Below, in pieces: positions 1 to 5,314 of a stretch of DNA of 9,019 nucleotides. Every line of letters begins with the position of its first letter. Within the stretch, counting starts at the first letter, position 1. Position numbers and translations under genes: made by a program. Origin of the DNA: a bacterium (GTDB lineage: Bacteria > Patescibacteriota > Minisyncoccia > UBA6257 > UBA9933); NCBI GenBank assembly GCA_021799155.1, contig JAJZBA010000016.1, positions 1 through 9,019 on the forward strand. Reading direction: 5' to 3'. The notes below the pieces were generated by a model, which made no database searches, was not told the origin of the DNA, and saw only the letters and a list, made by a program, of their open reading frames with translations.

Positions 1-835
1 TAAGATGACTTCTGACAGCATCGTTCAAAAGATTACGAATATTAGTTATTGAGTTATTAGTTATTGAGTTGTTAGGTTTACTTAATAATTCATTAACTGA
101 ATAACTATTAACTTTTTGAAAAAATTCCAACGGCTCGTAATATTGAATTAATTTCTGTTTTCCGCCGGCGTTAATCTCTAAATAATGACCGGCCGGAACC
201 GCCAGAACTTCTTTATAAGTCGTCATCGGCAATGGCACAGAGCCGAATAATAAAAAACCAATATAAGCGTCAGGATTTTTTCGAAGCGGAATTAAACCGC
301 TTTTAGTAATCGCTTTTACTGTTGAAGCGAAAATTATTTTTTCATCATCGCCGTAATAATAAAGCGGCTTGATGCCGTAGCGGTCTTTGACTAAAAACAA
401 TTTTTGATTTTTAGCGTCCCATAAGCCGAAGGCGAACATCCCCTGAAGCATTGAAAATGACTTTTCGCCGTATTCGGCGTATAAAGCCAAAACAACTTCG
501 GTGTCGGTTTTGGTTTTGAATTTATATCCTTTTTCTTCCAAATTTTTCCGCAGTTCCCAAAAATTATAAATCTCGCCATTGAAAGTAATCCGTAAGTCCT
601 GACACTTGACACCTGACACCTGACACCTATACCTCATTGGCTGCTTTCCAGCCGCGCTCAAGTCTAAAATAGAAAGCCGGCGATGGCCAAAAGCAACGCC
701 GCTTTTCTCGTCAATAAAAATTCCCTCGTCGTCGGGACCGCGACGCCGCTGCGATTGATTCATTTTTCCAACCGCTTCTTTTAATTCTGCCTTATCAGCG
801 TTTTTAAATTGATAAATTCCGGCTATCCCGCACAT
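1..835 (-). CDS. asnB: Asparagine synthetase B-type glutamine amidotransferase, N-terminal half (cut by window edge)
   Basis: I translated 278 codons on the minus strand from the ATG at 835; the frame stays open to the left edge. The product starts MCGIAGIY, so Cys2 is the N-terminal nucleophile of a class II glutaminase. Further family motifs are RRGPDDEG (about 31-38), HRRLSILDLS (51-60), FNGEIYN (85-91) and TDTEVV (110-115). The glutaminase domain would release ammonia from glutamine for an ATP-dependent synthetase domain, which lies outside the window; the sequence stops at a typical AVRSHL linker. The start lies one base after the UDP-xylose synthase stop, so the two are very probably co-transcribed and translationally coupled. 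In surface-sugar clusters such enzymes may amidate sugar acids or peptides rather than make free asparagine; I cannot tell which. Oddities: a 7-bp tandem repeat codes for an extra loop (about 70-79), and a 15-bp tandem repeat codes for NNSITNNSITN in the linker. Confidence 0.93.
   Translation of the reverse strand, partial: MCGIAGIYQFKNADKAELKEAVGKMNQSQRRRGPDDEGIFIDEKSGVAFGHRRLSILDLSAAGKQPMRYRCQVSGVKCQDLRITFNGEIYNFWELRKNLEEKGYKFKTKTDTEVVLALYAEYGEKSFSMLQGMFAFGLWDAKNQKLFLVKDRYGIKPLYYYGDDEKIIFASTVKAITKSGLIPLRKNPDAYIGFLLFGSVPLPMTTYKEVLAVPAGHYLEINAGGKQKLIQYYEPLEFFQKVNSYSVNELLSKPNNSITNNSITNIRNLLNDAVRSHL
41..112. repeat. 15-bp tandem duplication with an inverted partner arm inside asnB
   Basis: The 15-mer ATTAGTTATTGAGTT occurs twice head to tail at 41-55 and 56-70. 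A nearby segment at 95-112 is the reverse complement of 53-70 at 16 of 18 positions, so the region can form a stem-loop. The repeat length is a multiple of three and stays in frame. It encodes NNSIT twice in the linker between the glutaminase and synthetase domains, a region that should tolerate length change. Confidence 0.8.
599..626. repeat. Heptamer tandem repeat (4 x 7 bp) in the asnB glutaminase domain
   Basis: Four consecutive copies of CTGACAC lie at 599-626 (the second is TTGACAC). They are translated in frame as CQVSGVKCQ between the conserved QPM and FNGEIYN motifs, where the family normally has a short variable turn. The array therefore makes a slightly longer surface loop. The 28-bp length is not a multiple of three, so flanking bases must complete the frame. 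Confidence 0.85.
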
Positions 836-836
836 T

Positions 837-1775
837 CTACTGGTTTAATAACTTTTTAAAATACTCTATCGTCTTTTTAAGTCCGTCTTCCAAATTTATT
901 TTCGGTTCCCAGTTTAATTTTTCTTTTGCTAATGTTATGTCCGGCTGGCGTTGTTTCGGGTCGTCTTCCGGAAGCGGTTTAAAAACTATTTTTGATTTTG
1001 AGCCGGTCATTTCAATAATTTTTTCGGCCAATTCTTTTATTGTAAATTCGTTCGGGTTCCCTAAATTAACCGGGCCAATAAATTCCTCAGTATTATTCAT
1101 CATCTTAATCATTCCTTCAATCAAATCGTCAATATACTGAAAAGACCTTGTCTGACTGCCGTCGCCATAAATTGTAATATCCTCTCCTTTAAGCGCCTGA
1201 ACAATAAAATTTGAAACCACGCGGCCGTCGTTTGGATGCATATTAGGACCGTAAGTGTTGAAAATTCTCACAACTCTTATTTTTACTTTGTGCTGGCGCC
1301 AATAATCAAAAAACAGCGTTTCGGCGCAACGCTTTCCTTCGTCATAACACGCCCTTATGCCGATTGGATTAACCCTACCCCAATAACTTTCCGTTTGCGG
1401 GTGGATTTCCGGGTCGCCGTAAACTTCCGAGGTTGACGCCTGCAAAATTTTTGCCTTCGTTCTTTTAGCAAGACCAAGCATGTTTATTGCACCATGAACC
1501 GATGTTTTTGTCGTTTGAACCGGATCAAATTGATAATGAATCGGCGAGGCGGGGCAAGCCAGATTATAAATCTCGTCAACCTCCACGTATAAAGGAAAAG
1601 TAATGTCGTGCCTTATTAATTCAAAACGCTTATTGTCTAAAAACGGCAAGATATTATTTTTGTTGCCGGTAAAAAAATTATCAACGCACAAAACTTCATT
1701 ACCTTCTTCAAGCAATCTTTCACACAAATGCGAACCGATAAAACCGGCGCCGCCGGTGATTAAAATTCTCTTCAT
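837..1775 (-). CDS. uxs: UDP-glucuronate decarboxylase (UDP-xylose synthase), SDR family
   Basis: This 312-residue protein is a full-length extended short-chain dehydrogenase/reductase. It shows the NAD-binding GGAGFIG motif (8-14), an acidic residue at the end of strand 2 (VDNFFTG, D32), the STSEVYGDP segment (114-122) with the family's Thr/Ser and Glu, and the catalytic CYDEGKR (Tyr144, Lys148). NTYGPNM (173-179) and [14 protein letters not shown] (204-217) are typical of UDP-xylose synthases. The enzyme converts UDP-glucuronate to UDP-xylose and CO2 in the cytoplasm, supplying a precursor for surface glycans. Its ATG overlaps the stop of the upstream TPR gene by four bases (ATGA), and asnB follows after one base, so this is an operon. 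No Shine-Dalgarno sequence is obvious, which fits coupling. dTDP-glucose 4,6-dehydratase is the main alternative, but the YDEGKR context favours decarboxylase. Confidence 0.93.
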   Translation of the reverse strand: MKRILITGGAGFIGSHLCERLLEEGNEVLCVDNFFTGNKNNILPFLDNKRFELIRHDITFPLYVEVDEIYNLACPASPIHYQFDPVQTTKTSVHGAINMLGLAKRTKAKILQASTSEVYGDPEIHPQTESYWGRVNPIGIRACYDEGKRCAETLFFDYWRQHKVKIRVVRIFNTYGPNMHPNDGRVVSNFIVQALKGEDITIYGDGSQTRSFQYIDDLIEGMIKMMNNTEEFIGPVNLGNPNEFTIKELAEKIIEMTGSKSKIVFKPLPEDDPKQRQPDITLAKEKLNWEPKINLEDGLKKTIEYFKKLLNQ

Positions 1776-2356
1776 AATGATTTAATAATTTCTTTAATTC
1801 TATTGTCTTCGGGCCAGTAGGTCAAAATAATTTCGCCGATTTCTTTGGTTTTTTCGGGTCTTCCGGTTTTCTGATAAATATCAAATAAACCGTAAAGCGC
1901 CTGAGGAGATTTAGGATTAAGAGTTAAAAGTTTTTGGTAATATTCTTCGGTTTTTATCAAATCGTCATTATGGCGATAGATGTTGAACATTTTTCCGGAC
2001 ATCGCAGACAAAAGCACTAAATGTTTTGAATTTTCTTGCATCAAGCGCGGTTCTATGTAATTCACCAATTCGCGAGATACCGCCTCTTGCTGTTCCTGAT
2101 AAATCATTCCACCGACGATTTCCTGAGCTAAAAATCTGACAACTTCTTCCTGTCCGACCGGAGAATAATAATTTAAAACCGTATCGAAATTTTTCTTAAA
2201 TTCGTCAAGAGTCCTAATTCGCTGAGCTTGAAGATTATTCATTGCCCGAATATACAATTTTGCTTTAATAAAAGGCAAAATTGCTCCAAAATAAAGCAAA
2301 ACCAGTATCGCTATTATTGATATAAACGCAATAATGTATTTTAAGTCTCTATTCAT
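1772..2356 (-). CDS. Single-pass membrane protein with TPR-like domain; detached tail of a ligase-TPR protein
   Basis: This 194-residue protein has one N-terminal membrane segment (about 7-27), then a helical region. Residues about 136-180 look like one to two TPR repeats ([29 protein letters not shown]). The start of the mature part, LPFIKAKLY, closely matches IPYIQARLF in the fused ligase at 5315-8041, directly after the last membrane helix there. I therefore read this gene as the counterpart of that protein's C-terminal third, here a separate gene. The probable role is an extracytoplasmic scaffold working with the ligase at 2788-4245. It overlaps the UDP-xylose synthase start by four bases. 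An AT-rich 29-bp gap and a four-helix-bundle gene separate it from its ligase. No Shine-Dalgarno is visible. The exact biochemical role is unknown. Confidence 0.85.
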   Translation of the reverse strand: MNRDLKYIIAFISIIAILVLLYFGAILPFIKAKLYIRAMNNLQAQRIRTLDEFKKNFDTVLNYYSPVGQEEVVRFLAQEIVGGMIYQEQQEAVSRELVNYIEPRLMQENSKHLVLLSAMSGKMFNIYRHNDDLIKTEEYYQKLLTLNPKSPQALYGLFDIYQKTGRPEKTKEIGEIILTYWPEDNRIKEIIKSL

Positions 2357-2396
2357 AAATAATTTTAAATTTTTAATTCTAAATTTTAATTAAATG
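2357..2396. repeat. AT-rich flank downstream of the four-helix-bundle gene (left arm)
   Basis: This stretch is made of ATTTTAAATTTTTAATT-like words and reaches into the last codons of the four-helix-bundle gene. Its sequence resembles the reverse complement of the AT-rich segment at 2770-2813 on the other side of the same gene, ending in the shared word TTTTAATTAAAT. Because the words are themselves near-palindromic, I cannot decide between inverted and direct orientation. Confidence 0.45.
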
Positions 2397-2769
2397 ATTT
2401 AATTTCTGAATTTTTATTTAAAGTACCAATAATTTTACCAAAAACAAAAGTTAATTCTTGCGCTTCTTTCCATAATTTTATTATTTCTGCTTTTTTCTCT
2501 GGAAAACAACTCGCCATCATTCTTAACCAGTGCTTGGCTTCTTGAATTTCTTTTTTACAAATATGAATTTTGTTTTTAAAATCTTTTTTAGAACTTGCTC
2601 CATTTGCTTCCATATAATTTGCTCCAACACTTGTTGATGAACGAACCAATTGATTTATGATTGGCCCACTAATTAAATCTTGCCTTACAGTCTTACAAAA
2701 TTTTATTATATCTTCGCCAAATTGAGCGGTTCTTTCTTCTAAATTATAATTATTTGTTAATTTTGTCAT
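2386..2769 (-). CDS. Four-helix-bundle protein of the 23S rRNA intervening-sequence (S23/IVP) family
   Basis: This 127-residue protein carries the family hallmarks: QLVRSSTSVGANYMEANGA (about 40-58), where a basic helix is followed by the conserved N-x-x-E-A turn, and KEIQEAKHWLRMM (about 73-85). The family forms small four-helix bundles. It was first noticed inside 23S rRNA intervening sequences, but here there is no rRNA and the gene is free-standing. Its molecular function is not established. It lies 18 bases after the ligase stop and 29 bases before the TPR start, inside what is a single gene in the paralogous locus. By my count 2401-2760 has 101 G+C in 360 bases (28%), below its neighbours. 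Both sides are AT-rich repeats. I infer possible insertion as a cassette. Confidence 0.88.
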   Translation of the reverse strand: MTKLTNNYNLEERTAQFGEDIIKFCKTVRQDLISGPIINQLVRSSTSVGANYMEANGASSKKDFKNKIHICKKEIQEAKHWLRMMASCFPEKKAEIIKLWKEAQELTFVFGKIIGTLNKNSEIKSFN

Positions 2770-2813
2770 TTAAAATTTAATTAAAATTCAAAATTTAAAA
2801 TTTCTAAATTTAT
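2770..2813. repeat. AT-rich flank upstream of the four-helix-bundle gene (right arm)
   Basis: The segment consists of AAAATTCAAAATTTAAAATTTC-like words covering the 18-bp gap and the last codons of the ligase. It encodes the ligase's terminal residues FRNFKF and supplies its TGA stop. It partly mirrors the AT-rich flank at 2357-2396. Confidence 0.45.
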
Positions 2814-4245
2814 AAACTGAGAATGCCAAAAACATAAACAAATTAATATAAGTCGGCAAAATGTCGAATAATACGATACCCTGTATTAAGTAAGCGATTG
2901 GCATAGCGAATAATAATGCATTGCTGACTAACGACTGACGACTGACGACTAACAACTTTTGTTTATTATCGCTCTTATGTTGCGAGTTGTTGGTCGTAGG
3001 TCGTTCGTCAAATTTGAAGAGTTGCCAATAAAAAATCACGAAAATTCCAAGAAAACTTAAAAGCCCAAAAATGCCGGCTTGCGTCAGATAATCAAGGAAA
3101 ATATTATGCGCCCTATCATACCAGGCGCCGAAACCTTCGGCGTTGGGATGAAAATGTTTAACGTTATAATGCTTGTCAAAAACCGTCGTAAAATTTTCCG
3201 GCCCCCAGCCGAGAATTGGTCGTTCTTTAAAACCGTCGAGCGCGGTTTTCCAGAGAACCATCCTGTTTTGAAAATTTTCAGTCCGAAAAGAAATATCAAA
3301 AATTCGCGCGCCGGGAAGCGATTTTATAAATGGAGTGTTGCGAAAATAAACCAACAACCCAATAACTAATAACATAATAACTCCAACACTGAAAAACCAT
3401 TTTCGCCAAGATTTGATTGAAAAACCCAAATAAACCAAGCCGCTCAAGACCGCCAAAATTAAACCAAGAAACGCGCCTCGCGTGGCGGCTAAAAAGAAAA
3501 ATATTAAAAAAAATATTATTGCCGCCATTAAACTAATCGCGCCGGTCGAGTTTAAACGATAACGATATTTGTCGATTAAAAGATATAAGGCGTAAAAAAT
3601 AATAAAAACCAGATAAACAGAAACATAAGCCGGATTGCCGATAGAGCCGGCAAAACGGTAGCCTTTTTCTCGGAAATCTTCGCCAATAAAAGAATGAAAA
3701 GTTTGATAAAACGGCCCGCCCTTGCCGGTTAAAATTTTTTGCGGCGCGCCGTTAATTGTTTGAATCGTCGTTTCGGCGTCAATATATTTCAAGCCGGCAA
3801 AAACGCCGTAAAAAATCATCAAAACGCCGGCAATAATTGAAATTAAAAACAGTTTCTGCCAATCGCTTTTTTCTCTAAAAAGCGAAACTAAAAGCAAAAA
3901 GAAAACGCCGAGATAAAGTATTTGCAACCCGCCTTCGCCGCGCTCAAAATTAGACCAAAAAGACCAGGAAGGATTGACTCCGAAAAAGCCGGCAAAAATG
4001 AAAATTAAAACAAAAGTTAAAACCGCAATAATTAGCGGATTGACTAATAACTTGCGACCTACGACTAACGACTTATCTTGAAACAACAATCCCAATAAAT
4101 AAAATATCAACGCAAAACTTACGACTGTTCTGAAAAAAACGTATTTACCGACAATAAAAGGAAAAAGTGTCGACGATGAAACAATCACAACGGTAAAAGG
4201 CGCAAGATATAAGAAAAATTTTGCAAGTTTAAAATAATTAATCAT
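2788..4245 (-). CDS. O-antigen ligase / Wzy polymerase family membrane protein
   Basis: The protein has about 485 residues and many hydrophobic helices throughout. Conserved loop motifs shared with the second ligase in this window are RGEGG (about 102-106), GNPAY (203-207), ATRGA (254-258), GWGPEN (346-351) and DRAHN (377-381); this is the Wzy_C/WaaL-type arrangement with a large extracytoplasmic loop. Such proteins join or polymerise undecaprenyl-linked glycans at the outer face of the membrane. The open frame extends to a TTG at 4251, but the ATG at 4245 aligns with the paralogue's N terminus and is preferred. No Shine-Dalgarno is seen. It probably heads the operon running through the S23 gene, TPR protein, uxs and asnB. 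Two loops are built from heptamer repeats (near residues 57-68 and 412-431). I cannot separate ligase from polymerase function by sequence alone. Confidence 0.9.
   Translation of the reverse strand: MINYFKLAKFFLYLAPFTVVIVSSSTLFPFIVGKYVFFRTVVSFALIFYLLGLLFQDKSLVVGRKLLVNPLIIAVLTFVLIFIFAGFFGVNPSWSFWSNFERGEGGLQILYLGVFFLLLVSLFREKSDWQKLFLISIIAGVLMIFYGVFAGLKYIDAETTIQTINGAPQKILTGKGGPFYQTFHSFIGEDFREKGYRFAGSIGNPAYVSVYLVFIIFYALYLLIDKYRYRLNSTGAISLMAAIIFFLIFFFLAATRGAFLGLILAVLSGLVYLGFSIKSWRKWFFSVGVIMLLVIGLLVYFRNTPFIKSLPGARIFDISFRTENFQNRMVLWKTALDGFKERPILGWGPENFTTVFDKHYNVKHFHPNAEGFGAWYDRAHNIFLDYLTQAGIFGLLSFLGIFVIFYWQLFKFDERPTTNNSQHKSDNKQKLLVVSRQSLVSNALLFAMPIAYLIQGIVLFDILPTYINLFMFLAFSVYKFRNFKF
2926..3010. repeat. 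Paired heptamer arrays in opposite orientation inside the ligase gene
   Basis: Four phased 7-mers (GACTAAC, GACTGAC, GACTGAC, GACTAAC) fill 2926-2953. After a 25-bp gap, four 7-mers of the opposite sense (GTTGCGA, GTTGTTG, GTCGTAG, GTCGTTC) fill 2979-3006. The two arrays are imperfectly complementary, so a stem-loop is possible. The region is translated in frame as a polar loop (NNSQHKSDNKQ, then LLVVSRQSLV) between two membrane helices. Confidence 0.8.
4042..4076. repeat. Heptamer array in the first ligase loop
   Basis: Five phased 7-mers run from 4042 to 4076: GACTAAT, AACTTGC, GACCTAC, GACTAAC, GACTTAT. They are translated as KSLVVGRKLLV, very like the LLVVSRQSLV peptide encoded by the array at 2926-2953. 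The loop lies between the second and third membrane segments, at the same topological place where the second ligase carries its largest octamer-encoded insertion. Confidence 0.78.
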
Positions 4246-4286
4246 AAACAAATAATATCATAAGCAATATTCATCGTAAATTTCAT

Positions 4287-4334
4287 TTTTATTCTTCTAC
4301 TTTTATTCTTCTACTCCTTACTACTCCTTACTAC
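4287..4334. repeat. Short tandem duplications in the leader of the ligase operon
   Basis: TTTTATTCTTCTAC occurs twice in tandem (4287-4300, 4301-4314), followed by TCCTTACTAC twice (4315-4324, 4325-4334). Read on the minus strand, the latter gives two GTAGTAAGGA units, purine-rich but about 70 bases or more from the ligase ATG, so too far to be its ribosome binding site. The rest of the 155-bp gap (4246-4400) holds a palindrome (4355-4392) and AT-rich sequence. Confidence 0.75.
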
Positions 4335-4354
4335 CCTTATCACGCCCCTCTCCC

Positions 4355-4392
4355 TTATCTAATATCATGACGATCGTTCTGTTATTAGATAA
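4355..4392. promoter_or_regulatory. 38-bp palindrome, copy A (TATCTAAT...ACGATCGT...ATTAGATA)
   Basis: The 10-bp arms TTATCTAATA and TATTAGATAA are exact reverse complements, and the central ACGATCGT palindrome (4370-4377) has the same centre of symmetry. It begins eight bases past the stop of the regulator gene, between it and the ligase operon. It could act as an operator for the left operon, as a terminator-like structure, or be a copy of a dispersed element. No T-tract follows directly, so I favour a protein-binding site. Confidence 0.72.
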
Positions 4393-4400
4393 ACAATTAA

Positions 4401-5006
4401 TTAATGTTTTTTCAAATATTTTTGGAAAGTGCCGCTGTGGCCAATTTCGATTATCTCGACGAAATCCGCCAATCCAATCCTTGAAAGATCTTGTATGAAT
4501 TCTTCGGGTATTTTCATAAAACCCAACCAAACGCTTTTGTGAATCATCTTAAAATCAAAATAATTTAAAACATCTCTCAACCATGCTCTTTTTCTTCTCT
4601 CTTTCTCCGGAACGTCAAAAGTTATAAGAATCGGTCGATCAAATTTTGTTTTGGAATAATTGATAATTGGTAAAGATTTAAATAATTTTTCTTTTAATAA
4701 TTTTTTCTTTTCTTTTCCTCTTTTTGTAATACTAAAAACCCCTTTTCTTTCTTCTATTAAACCGCTTTTCTTTAAATAATAAATCATTTTGGCGCATTGC
4801 TTTCTTTTTTCTGCTTCCTCTTCTCTTTTTAATTTTCTTTCCCAGCGAACTTCTCGCGCTTTATTTAATTCATAAGATAATTTTCCGTAAGAAGCGCCGT
4901 AACCGGCATTAAGATAAGCAGTAAAAAGATCGCCAAATCCTCCGGCTGTTTCTTCTAAAAAATCCAACATTGAATGAATAATTTCGCCTCTTGTTTTATT
5001 AATCAT
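4401..5006 (-). CDS. PaaX-like transcriptional regulator with C-terminal Cas2-like domain
   Basis: This 201-residue protein looks bipartite. Residues about 1-110 form a basic helical region ending in a winged-helix pattern (MIYYLKKSGLIEERKGVFSITKRGKE). Residues about 124-190 form a ferredoxin-like domain (ILITFDVPEKERRKRAWLRD, then MIHKSVWLG) that resembles the PaaX C-terminal domain and Cas2. D131 sits where Cas2 has its catalytic Asp. There is no Cas1, no effector gene and no CRISPR array nearby, so a DNA-binding regulator is more likely than adaptation machinery. Palindromes with a shared ACGATCGT core lie upstream (two) and just downstream (one), which suggests autoregulation and control of the polysaccharide genes. 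No Shine-Dalgarno is seen before the ATG. Ligand and targets are unknown. Confidence 0.8.
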   Translation of the reverse strand: MINKTRGEIIHSMLDFLEETAGGFGDLFTAYLNAGYGASYGKLSYELNKAREVRWERKLKREEEAEKRKQCAKMIYYLKKSGLIEERKGVFSITKRGKEKKKLLKEKLFKSLPIINYSKTKFDRPILITFDVPEKERRKRAWLRDVLNYFDFKMIHKSVWLGFMKIPEEFIQDLSRIGLADFVEIIEIGHSGTFQKYLKKH

Positions 5007-5036
5007 TTTTGTGAATTTTATTAACCGTTAAGCCTT

Positions 5037-5065
5037 ATTTTAACACCTAATATCTAATTAAGCAA
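5037..5065 (-). promoter_or_regulatory. Candidate sigma-70 promoter for the PaaX/Cas2-like regulator
   Basis: On the minus strand TTGCTT (5065-5060) is followed after exactly 17 bases by TAAAAT (5042-5037), a fair -35/-10 pair. The expected start site near 5030 leaves a short leader before the ATG at 5006. The left arm of palindrome B lies between and over these boxes, as expected for a repressor site. AT-rich DNA yields such matches by chance, so confidence is modest. Confidence 0.4.
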
Positions 5066-5088
5066 CGATCGTCTTTAATTAGATATTA
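5048..5088. promoter_or_regulatory. 41-bp palindrome, copy B
   Basis: Arms of 14 bp (TAATATCTAATTAA at 5048-5061; its reverse complement at 5075-5088) are exact. The central ACGATCGT lies at 5065-5072, half a base off the arm centre because this copy is one base shorter than copies A and C. It overlaps the candidate regulator promoter. Confidence 0.72.
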
Positions 5089-5186
5089 ACAAATAATTTA
5101 ATAATATTAATAATATTTAACAATAACGATTTATAACGATTTGTAACTTACAATGATTTACAACTATCCCCACGCAACAAACTGAT

Positions 5187-5222
5187 TATCTAATAACGAG
5201 ACGATCGTCTTTGTATTAGATA
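5187..5222. promoter_or_regulatory. 36-bp palindrome, copy C
   Basis: Arms TATCTAATA (5187-5195) and TATTAGATA (5214-5222) are exact reverse complements. The core AGACGATCGTCT (5199-5210) is itself a perfect palindrome with the same centre. With copies A and B it defines a consensus of TATCTAAT arms around ACGATCGT. Confidence 0.72.
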
Positions 5223-5239
5223 TATCATATTAATTCAAT

Positions 5240-5307
5240 TTCAATAATGATTTGATTTATTCCTAGTTGCCGCAAGGTGGCATTCAATAATGATTTGAAT
5301 GATTTGA
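5240..5307. repeat. 16-bp direct repeats flanking a weak hairpin
   Basis: TTCAATAATGATTTGA is found exactly at 5240-5255 and 5283-5298, and a third partial copy ATGATTTGA at 5299-5307. Between the first two lies TGCC...GGCA (5268-5282), a weak four-base stem. It lies just past the stop of the large ligase and might contribute to termination, but the stem is too short to call a terminator. Confidence 0.55.
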
Positions 5308-5314
5308 TAGTAAA

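Larger units (their letters stand above)
5007..5314. other. 308-bp intergenic region: two palindromes, short direct repeats, probable promoter
   Basis: No convincing gene is present. From left to right there is a candidate minus-strand promoter (5037-5065), palindrome B (5048-5088), an ATAATATTAATAATATT near-palindrome (5101-5117), two tandem ATAACGATTT units (5123-5142), palindrome C (5187-5222), and 16-bp direct repeats around a weak hairpin (5240-5307). It separates the big ligase from the regulator and probably insulates the two transcription units. Confidence 0.7.

Noticed and set aside
391..612. Small minus-strand open frame of 73 residues
   Set aside because: It lies fully inside asnB in another frame and has no family features.
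1772..2790. Alternative code with UGA as an amino acid
   Set aside because: TGA ends the TPR gene and the first ligase at sensible places, with the ATGA overlap typical of coupled genes.
2788..3010. Frameshifted pseudogene for the first ligase
   Set aside because: All core motifs and the C-terminal membrane helices are intact; only the TPR tail is a separate gene.
4321..4530. Small minus-strand frame overlapping the end of the regulator gene
   Set aside because: It overlaps the conserved C-terminal domain in another frame and crosses the palindrome; no start signal.
4401..5222. CRISPR-Cas remnant, because of the Cas2-like domain and nearby repeats
   Set aside because: There is no cas1, no effector gene, and the three repeats are unevenly spaced palindromes with no spacer-sized units; PaaX regulators carry the same fold.
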